In this document: piece after piece, positions 1-3,989 of the stretch
Layout of the letters: each line of letters begins with the position of its first letter
Numbering within the stretch: the first letter of the stretch is position 1
Source: Fidelibacterota bacterium
GTDB taxonomy: Bacteria > Fidelibacterota > JAANXI01
Direction: 5' to 3'
Assembly: GCA_018263365.1 (NCBI GenBank)
Contig: JAANXI010000108.1
Coordinates: 1-7,724, forward strand
Length of the DNA: 7,724 nt
Notes under the pieces: generated by a model
What the model was told of the DNA's origin: nothing
Databases searched by the model: none
What the model saw: the letters and a program-made list of their open reading frames with translations, nothing else
Made by a program: the position numbers and the translations under genes

Positions 1-383
1 GTCTCAGAGGAATATTAATCCCCATTTCCAGTTCTCATTAAGAATATAATTTGTGTCTCGGATATCTTTTGGTTCGTCTGGCTTACTGACATTTCCTCTG
101 ACTTACCGGTTTGCCACCGGGAATAAACTCGTGTTTTCTCCCTCCAGGTAACTTTTATCCCGCCATCTGGAAGACAATATATGTGAATGTGTAAGTGCAT
201 GATTTTCTGACAGGGATTAAGTGTAGACTCCGTCCTTGACCGGAGACGTACAGGGAACCCCGACCGTGATGTCAGGGGCTCCATTCTTCATCCGGATTAT
301 TTTTTTGTCAAAATTTGAGAAAAGTCAAAGGAATCGCAATGACTGCCGGCTATGTTGTCGGTGCAATTGAAAATACCACAACC
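1..383. other. Leader region without a supported gene
   Basis: I see no convincing gene here. The longest open frame, on the minus strand at 15-284 (89 codons), has no recognisable domain and no clear ribosome binding site. The stretch holds a short hairpin (CTCCG 228-232 with CGGAG 241-245). It also holds a T-rich patch followed by the near-palindrome TCAAAATTTGA at 308-318. TTGTCA at 305-310 resembles a -35 box, but no good -10 box follows at normal spacing, so I do not call a promoter. It probably carries the 5' regulatory region of the secreted-protein gene that starts at 397. Confidence 0.5.
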
Positions 384-396
384 AAAGGAGGTTCAC

Positions 397-996
397 ATGA
401 ATTCAGGGAAATTTTTCACAAGTATCGCTATGGGAGCAATACTGTTATTTGCGGGGATGCTCATGCCGCTGACGGCCAATGCTCATTGCGCTCGAGTTAA
501 CGGTCCGGTGGCCACAGACGCCTTGCAGGCGCTGGAAACAGGAGATATATCGCCTGCTTTAATCTGGGTGAGCGAAGATCAGGAAGCCGAACTCAAATCA
601 GTCTTTGAACAGAGCAAGAACGTATATAAACAGGGTGGTGAATCCCGCGAGCTGGCTGAACAGTATTTCATGTCCACTACTGTCAGATTGCACCGACAGG
701 CTGAGGGTCAATCCTTTACCGGATTAAAACCCGCCCAGCCCGCCGCTGCTGATATCCAGACAGCAGAAAAAGCTCTGGTGACCGGTGATCTGAAACCAGT
801 GACAAACATGCTTGCACGGGAGATTGAAAAGAAAGCGACTGCACTGCATCAGGAAGCGATGGCGGCGAAAAAAGTCAGAGGCCAAAGTGTTGCTTCTGGA
901 CGGGAGTGGGCCGATGCTTATGTGAAGTACATTATTTATGTCCATGGCCTGTACAGTACCATTCAGGCGGGGCCGGCTCACGGCGTGGGTGAGTAG
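397..996 (+). CDS. Secreted DUF6448-family protein with mature His-Cys N-terminus
   Basis: The product is 199 residues. The start at 397 is chosen because AAAGGAGG (384-391) lies five bases upstream; an in-frame ATG at 352 has no such site. Residues 1-29 form a signal peptide: Lys5, a hydrophobic core (about 9-24), then an Ala-x-Ala cleavage motif ending LTANA. Cleavage there would expose His30-Cys31 as the mature N-terminus, so the protein should act in the periplasm or outside the cell. The mature part is largely helical and charged and has no membrane segment. His99, His151 and His183 and the single Cys31 are candidate metal or redox residues. From memory, the AHC-x4-GPV start, the ALETGD segment, the LHR-x-AEG motif and TGLKPA resemble the DUF6448 family, whose function is unknown. 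It appears to be a single-gene unit, closed by the hairpin at 1037-1073. The family call is moderately confident; any biochemical role is inference. Confidence 0.8.
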   Translation: MNSGKFFTSIAMGAILLFAGMLMPLTANAHCARVNGPVATDALQALETGDISPALIWVSEDQEAELKSVFEQSKNVYKQGGESRELAEQYFMSTTVRLHRQAEGQSFTGLKPAQPAAADIQTAEKALVTGDLKPVTNMLAREIEKKATALHQEAMAAKKVRGQSVASGREWADAYVKYIIYVHGLYSTIQAGPAHGVGE

Positions 997-1036
997 TAAT
1001 ACGCATGTCCAAATAAAAGAGCTAACGGAAAATTGA

Positions 1037-1073
1037 TGCCGACTGGGGTTTGCAACAATCAACCCAGTCGGCA
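1037..1073. terminator. Strong hairpin after the secreted-protein gene
   Basis: Eleven uninterrupted pairs join TGCCGACTGGG (1037-1047) to CCCAGTCGGCA (1063-1073). The stem continues with TT/AA (1049-1050 with 1061-1062) across a bulged G. On the + strand no T run follows directly (GTTGGGATG, then CTTTTCTT some 15 bases later). On the minus strand a run AATTTTCC follows after a few bases. It therefore looks like a terminator or 3'-end stabilising stem for the upstream gene, possibly working both ways, but it is not a textbook intrinsic terminator. Confidence 0.55.
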
Positions 1074-1138
1074 GTTGGGATGTGTCACTTTTCTTCCTGC
1101 CGTTGGATCAGTGAGGTAATTCCTCAGCCGCCCGGTAA

Positions 1139-1157
1139 ACAGGTGATGTTAACCTGT
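1139..1157. promoter_or_regulatory. Inverted repeat ACAGGT-N7-ACCTGT upstream of ric
   Basis: Perfect six-base arms (1139-1144 and 1152-1157) are separated by seven bases, about 45 bases upstream of the proposed ric -35 box. Position and symmetry suit a dimeric activator or repressor. The sequence does not match a site I can name with confidence. Confidence 0.35.
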
Positions 1158-1160
1158 AAT

Positions 1161-1201
1161 ACACTTGATTCTACAGAAAATTTTTCACAATTTACAAGTG
1201 T
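1161..1201. promoter_or_regulatory. Inverted repeat ACACTTG-N27-CAAGTGT spanning the ric -35 region
   Basis: Perfect seven-base arms lie at 1161-1167 and 1195-1201. The 27-base gap is A/T-rich and contains the proposed -35 box. The gap length equals that of the outer repeat in front of the Rrf2 gene (3461-3503), though the arm sequences differ. It could be two half-sites on similar faces of the helix, or coincidence. Confidence 0.3.
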
Positions 1202-1213
1202 TAATCAGATAAA
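1184..1213 (+). promoter_or_regulatory. Candidate sigma-70-type promoter for ric
   Basis: TTCACA (1184-1189) matches five of six positions of the consensus -35 box. GATAAA (1208-1213) matches four of six of the -10 box, with an 18-base spacer. Transcription would start near 1220, giving a short leader before AAAGGAG (1226-1232) and the ATG at 1238. The call rests on inspection only; if the organism uses a Bacteroidota-type sigma factor the true promoter may be elsewhere. Confidence 0.35.
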
Positions 1214-1222
1214 AACATCTGA
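1205..1222. promoter_or_regulatory. Candidate operator TCAGAT-N6-ATCTGA over the ric -10 box
   Basis: Perfect six-base arms (1205-1210 and 1217-1222) flank AAAAAC. The repeat covers the proposed -10 box and start point and ends four bases before the ribosome binding site, which is a typical repressor position. Read on the minus strand, CAGATGTTTTT loosely resembles the NsrR half-site AAGATGNATTT known from enterobacteria. Control by the Rrf2 protein encoded at 3537 is therefore an attractive inference, not shown here. It could also form a small leader hairpin. Confidence 0.4.
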
Positions 1223-1237
1223 AATAAAGGAGTAACT

Positions 1238-1999
1238 ATGCACACTATAGATGACAGAAAACTGACAAACGACCTGCGCCAACAGACGGTTGGAGAGATC
1301 GTATCGAGCGATTACAGAAATGCGGAAGTATTCAAGCGGTATGATATCGATTTTTGCTGCGGCGGGGATATCCCGCTGACGCAGGCATGTGCGGACAAGG
1401 ATGCAGACGTCAATGCCGTCATCAGGGATCTGCAGCAGGTATCGAAATTGGAGACAGCCAGTGAAAATTATGATCAATGGAATTTGGATTTTCTAGCAGA
1501 TTATATTGTGAACGAACATCATGGCTATACCAAACAGGTCATTCCCCAGCTGAACGCGTTTGCAGAGAAAGTGGCGATGGTACACGGCGACCGACATCCG
1601 GAAACCCGGGACATCGCCGATATTTGGAGTAAGATGAGCGGTAACATGATTACGCACATGCAGCGAGAGGAACTGCAACTTTTCCCCTATATAAAGAAGC
1701 TCGTCCAGGCCGGCGATGGTGAGAAACCGGTGACGCCACCGGCGTTCGATTCCGCATCTGGTTTAATTACGGAATTGGAAAATGATCACGATGATACTGG
1801 CAATGGGCTGGCAAAACTCGACCGACTCAGCGACCGCTTTACGCCACCGCAGGACGCCTGCAATACTTACCGGGCGCTGTACGCCTCATTGCAGGAATTC
1901 ACCGCCAAAACAAAAGAGCACATCCACCTGGAGAATAACATCCTCTTTCCCAAGGCGATACAGTTGGTCAAATCCGACCGGGAAGAGGTTCCCCAGTAA
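1238..1999 (+). CDS. ric: Iron-sulfur cluster repair di-iron protein (RIC/YtfE/ScdA type)
   Basis: This 253-residue cytoplasmic protein belongs to the RIC family, which helps rebuild Fe-S clusters damaged by nitric oxide or oxidants. Residues about 16-70 form the ScdA N-terminal domain with the signature FKRYDIDFCCGG (32-43) containing Cys40-Cys41. Residues about 80-240 form a hemerythrin-like four-helix bundle. Aligning by spacing to E. coli YtfE, the likely di-iron ligands are His95, His116, His140, Glu144, His184, His228 and Glu232; HMQREE and HIHLEN are both visible. All expected ligands are present and the length is only moderately above the roughly 220 residues of YtfE, so it looks functional. 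AAAGGAG (1226-1232) sits five bases before the ATG. No clear terminator follows; GGGACGTCCC at 2026-2035 is only a short palindrome. Its upstream repeats and the Rrf2 gene 1.5 kb downstream suggest stress-regulated expression. Confidence 0.95.
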   Translation: MHTIDDRKLTNDLRQQTVGEIVSSDYRNAEVFKRYDIDFCCGGDIPLTQACADKDADVNAVIRDLQQVSKLETASENYDQWNLDFLADYIVNEHHGYTKQVIPQLNAFAEKVAMVHGDRHPETRDIADIWSKMSGNMITHMQREELQLFPYIKKLVQAGDGEKPVTPPAFDSASGLITELENDHDDTGNGLAKLDRLSDRFTPPQDACNTYRALYASLQEFTAKTKEHIHLENNILFPKAIQLVKSDREEVPQ

Positions 2000-2083
2000 C
2001 GCGCATTCGACTCCTACGGGGCAAAGGGACGTCCCACAGGTCGCGGGAGGTGTGTAGTACCACGATCCGGTTCAAACGAGCTT

Positions 2084-2704
2084 ATGATTCGCCAGAGCCG
2101 GATGACCGATCTGATAAGCGTACAGCCCGCTCTGGTATTAGACGGCATAGAGAGGGAAAATGGTCCTGTACCGGAGGTGTCCAGGAGATCTCTTCCCCGG
2201 GAGGGTAACCCTAATCTTCCGGACAATTTTCGAGAAATTCTTCACATCGCGAGCATTGCAGAATCCGTGTCGGAACACCCCCTCGCGCGGGCGATTGTGG
2301 AGGAAGCCGGAAAATTCTCATCCATTCCTGAGCCGGAGACGTTTCAATCCTATACCGGTTTGGGAATAGAGGCCACCTATAAATCCAGACAGATCTTGGT
2401 GGGCTCTGAAGCATTTATGCAGAAAATGAACATCGCCATGGGGGTGGCCGGGACAGATGTGGCGCTCGAAACTGCGGATATTGCCTTAATGGCGGATGAA
2501 TTGGGGAAAATTCCGGAGGCGTTACGAATATCAAAACGGACGTTACGAAATATTCGACAAAACGTGATTATTGCATTGATCACCGTAGCCGCACTTTTGA
2601 CCGGCGTCTTGATGGGGTCGATTCATATGGCTGGGGGGATGCTCATCCATGAAGCATCCGTTATGATCGTCATCCTTAACGGCATGCGGCTGCGATGGGC
2701 GTAA
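2084..2704 (+). pseudogene. Internally deleted P1B-type heavy-metal ATPase remnant
   Basis: The frame encodes 206 residues against roughly 650-850 for an intact heavy-metal ATPase. Residues about 7-40 (LISVQP and following) resemble the start of the actuator domain just after membrane helix 2. Residues 50-116 match the nucleotide-binding domain, including the P1B signature SEHPLARAI with His65-Pro66. Residues 117-206 match the end of the phosphorylation domain (IAMGVAGTDVALETADIAL) and the last two membrane helices (about 160-178 and 183-201, with HEAS in the last). The N-terminal metal-binding region, early helices, Cys-Pro-Cys helix, DKTGT phosphorylation site and GDGxND motif are missing, so it cannot transport. 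Two joins are inferred, near 2190-2220 and near 2431, and the frame stays open across both. No good ribosome binding site precedes the ATG. The original metal cannot be told. A retained mini-protein is possible but less likely than decay. Confidence 0.85.
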
Positions 2705-3270
2705 TATTTTGCCCCACTGAAATCAGCTGCTAATATCACTTTTGCCGACGCTGAAAGAGTTGATAAAAAGCTCGTTCTCTCAGAATAATCAGCAAGTTTT
2801 TCCCGAAAACCGACTCGTTTGCTTACAAACTACTCGCCAAAAAACAAATTACCTAGCGGATAAAACTATTTGTGCTCCTGATCCGGTTTGCATCCTATAT
2901 TAGAAGGAGCTTACCCGATTCCATTCGAACTCGTTACTAATTCAAGACCGGTTCGAACACTCTTACCAAAATCGCAGATACAGTCTTGAATATCCGCTGG
3001 CGGGATACTCGGCGTTGACCGGAGGATGCTCCGCCGGGATTCGGTGTGTTCCGGCGGATCCATTCCGTTTGGCACCGACAGATGCGCGGAGACTTCGTTG
3101 CTGAACGTCTCCGGATCGTGAAAATCCGCAGAATATCACTATGCCTGAATACCGACCATCCACGGGTATGGCTGTATGCCACAGGATAGCGCTCCCGCAT
3201 GCCATCGTAAGCCTCGCGTTAGTCATGTCAGACGACCGGGGAGAGAGGTTCCCAGTACGATGTCGCTGTT
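2705..3270. other. Gene-poor decayed region
   Basis: I find no supported gene in these 566 bases. 2705-2935 is A/T-rich with many stops and a small hairpin (GTTTG 2817-2821 with CAAAC 2826-2830). 2936-3270 is richer in G+C and has longish open frames on the minus strand (to 103 codons from 3274), but their translations show no domain I recognise. Lying between two gene remnants, it is most simply read as leftover sequence from deletions or an old insertion. Confidence 0.5.
3030..3058. repeat. G+C-rich hairpin TCCGCCGG-N13-CCGGCGGA
   Basis: Eight uninterrupted pairs join 3030-3037 to 3051-3058. A shorter alternative stem, CGGAG (3020-3024) with CTCCG (3029-3033), overlaps its left arm, so the two cannot form together. 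No T run follows. It could be a relic of a mobile element or of coding sequence; the function is unknown. Confidence 0.35.
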
Positions 3271-3414
3271 TCATTCCTTCCTAATTTCTTGCTCTTTATA
3301 TTTCAGCACGCGATCCCAGAGACTTCTGGTGCCGCAGATGCCGTATTGCAAGCGCTCAATTTGTGAAATCTGGCTGTGATCCACAAGTAGGTTGATGTCA
3401 GGACTGTTTTTATT
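3271..3414 (-). pseudogene. C-terminal fragment of a phosphosulfolactate-synthase-like protein
   Basis: Read on the minus strand from 3414 to the stop at 3273-3271, this gives about 47 residues beginning NKNSPDINLLVDHSQ and continuing through IERLQYGICGTRSLW to a lysine-rich end. From memory this resembles the C-terminus of the ComA-type (2R)-phospho-3-sulfolactate synthase family, where a GPxVN(L/V) motif is followed by a helix containing LxxLRxGxxG. Variants with DHSQI and GIWGT seem typical of Bacteroidota-like bacteria. The frame stays open only to a stop at 3456-3454, and there is no room for the rest of the roughly 250-residue enzyme, so it is a remnant. It ends next to the hairpin and promoter of the Rrf2 operon. 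The match rests on recall and is not certain. Confidence 0.5.
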
Positions 3415-3425
3415 TGGTGTAGAAA

Positions 3426-3446
3426 ACCACCACCTCTGGTGGTGGT
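3426..3446. terminator. Perfect hairpin ACCACCACC-TCT-GGTGGTGGT
   Basis: Nine perfect pairs close a three-base loop. Read on the + strand, the stem is followed by AGTTTATC, a weak T-rich stretch. Read on the minus strand it is followed by TTTC. It sits between the decayed zone and the Rrf2 promoter and would insulate the operon from upstream transcription, in either direction. The lack of a long T run keeps confidence moderate. Confidence 0.5.
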
Positions 3447-3460
3447 AGTTTATCTATTCA

Positions 3461-3503
3461 GACATAAAAGTCTTAAATAATCCTTGACTTGGCTGTTTAT
3501 GTC
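3461..3503. promoter_or_regulatory. Nested inverted repeats over the Rrf2 operon promoter
   Basis: The outer repeat is GACATAAA (3461-3468) with TTTATGTC (3496-3503): eight perfect bases on each side of a 27-base gap. The inner repeat is AAGTC (3468-3472) with GACTT (3486-3490). It spans 23 bases, the length known for NsrR-type Rrf2 operators, and overlaps the -35 box. Rrf2 proteins often repress their own operon, so the inner repeat is a good autoregulatory candidate. The protein bound by the outer repeat is unknown. Confidence 0.5.
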
Positions 3504-3511
3504 TATATCTT
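3484..3511 (+). promoter_or_regulatory. Candidate promoter of the rrf2-kinase-regulator operon
   Basis: TTGACT (3484-3489) matches five of six -35 positions. TATCTT (3506-3511) after 16 bases, or TCTTAT (3508-3513) after 18, matches four of six -10 positions. AAAAGG (3522-3527) then serves the ATG at 3537. The nested repeats cover the -35 box and spacer, so a bound repressor would block polymerase. There is no GG-N10-GC sigma-54 pattern here, so the response regulator probably does not drive this promoter directly. Confidence 0.5.
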
Positions 3512-3536
3512 ATAAAAGGGTAAAAGGTCCGATATC

Positions 3537-3971
3537 ATGATTTACTCCAAAGCGACAGAATATGCATTGAATGCGTTGGTGTATCTGGCGGAACAGGCGC
3601 CGGATGACCGAAACGGTGTACACCAGATCGCCGATGCGCTGGACATTCCGGGACACTTTCTCGGGAAAATTCTGCAGGATCTCCGGAAGGAAAAAATTGT
3701 GGAGTCCAGCCGGGGACGTTCAGGTGGGTTCCGGCTGGCCCGGGCTCCGGCGGAGATTGGTCTCTATGATGTAGTCTCTGTACTGGAGGACCTGCAGCGC
3801 TATGAAATGTGCATCTTTGACGAATACGAGTGTACCGTCGACCGTCCCTGTTCCATGGTCTGCGAATGGAATGCGGTGAAGAATCACATCACCGGATTCC
3901 TGCAAAACCATTCCCTGGCCGACCTCCAGATGGTTCGGCAGTTCCGGGCTGATCTGGATATACCGAAATAA
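3537..3971 (+). CDS. Rrf2-family transcriptional regulator with cysteine cluster
   Basis: This 144-residue protein has the Rrf2 layout. The N-terminus reads MIYSKATEYALNAL, and a winged helix-turn-helix (about 9-68) has recognition-helix residues IPGHFLGKILQDL. The wing reads GRSGGFRLAR, followed by a dimerisation helix. The sensor loop carries Cys92, Cys99, Cys105 and Cys109. The first three follow the spacing of the Fe-S ligands in IscR/NsrR proteins (about x5-6 then x5), so a [2Fe-2S] or [4Fe-4S] cluster sensing nitric oxide, oxygen or iron status is likely. Family members commonly read C-P-L-H after the third Cys; here it is CSMVCEW, so the His is Val108 and Cys109 follows. It is first in an operon, 18 bases before the kinase gene, behind a promoter with nested repeats. 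I cannot tell an NsrR role from an IscR or other role, so no symbol is given. Confidence 0.93.
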   Translation: MIYSKATEYALNALVYLAEQAPDDRNGVHQIADALDIPGHFLGKILQDLRKEKIVESSRGRSGGFRLARAPAEIGLYDVVSVLEDLQRYEMCIFDEYECTVDRPCSMVCEWNAVKNHITGFLQNHSLADLQMVRQFRADLDIPK

Positions 3972-3989
3972 TCCTGAGAGGCAACCATT

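Noticed and set aside
15..284. Minus-strand open frame of 89 codons
   Set aside because: No recognisable domain, no clear ribosome binding site, and it spans short hairpins. I could not support it as a gene.
2947..2966. GGTTCGAAC resembling a tRNA T-arm, with TTACCA downstream
   Set aside because: The flanking bases do not form the five-pair T stem or an acceptor stem, and no anticodon arm is present upstream.
240..3114. The ten-base word CCGGAGACGT at 240-249 and 2333-2342, and inverted at 3105-3114
   Set aside because: CCGGA words are very common in this window's coding bias, the flanks do not match, and two copies lie in unrelated contexts. Probably chance.
2061..3120. CACGATCCGG at 2061-2070 with its inverse at 3111-3120, bracketing the decayed zone
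   Set aside because: Ten bases could be the ends of an old insertion, but there is no transposase, no target duplication and no extension of the match, so I do not call a mobile element.
2937..3274. Two overlapping minus-strand open frames (87 and 103 codons)
   Set aside because: They overlap in different frames in a G+C-rich stretch, are rich in Arg, Ser and Pro, and resemble no family I know. They are more likely chance frames in decayed DNA.
297..3536. Possible sigma-54 (-24/-12) promoters in front of the secreted protein, ric or Rrf2 genes
   Set aside because: Inspection of GG-N10-GC patterns upstream of these genes gave no site resembling TGGCAC-N5-TTGC. Absence by eye is not proof.
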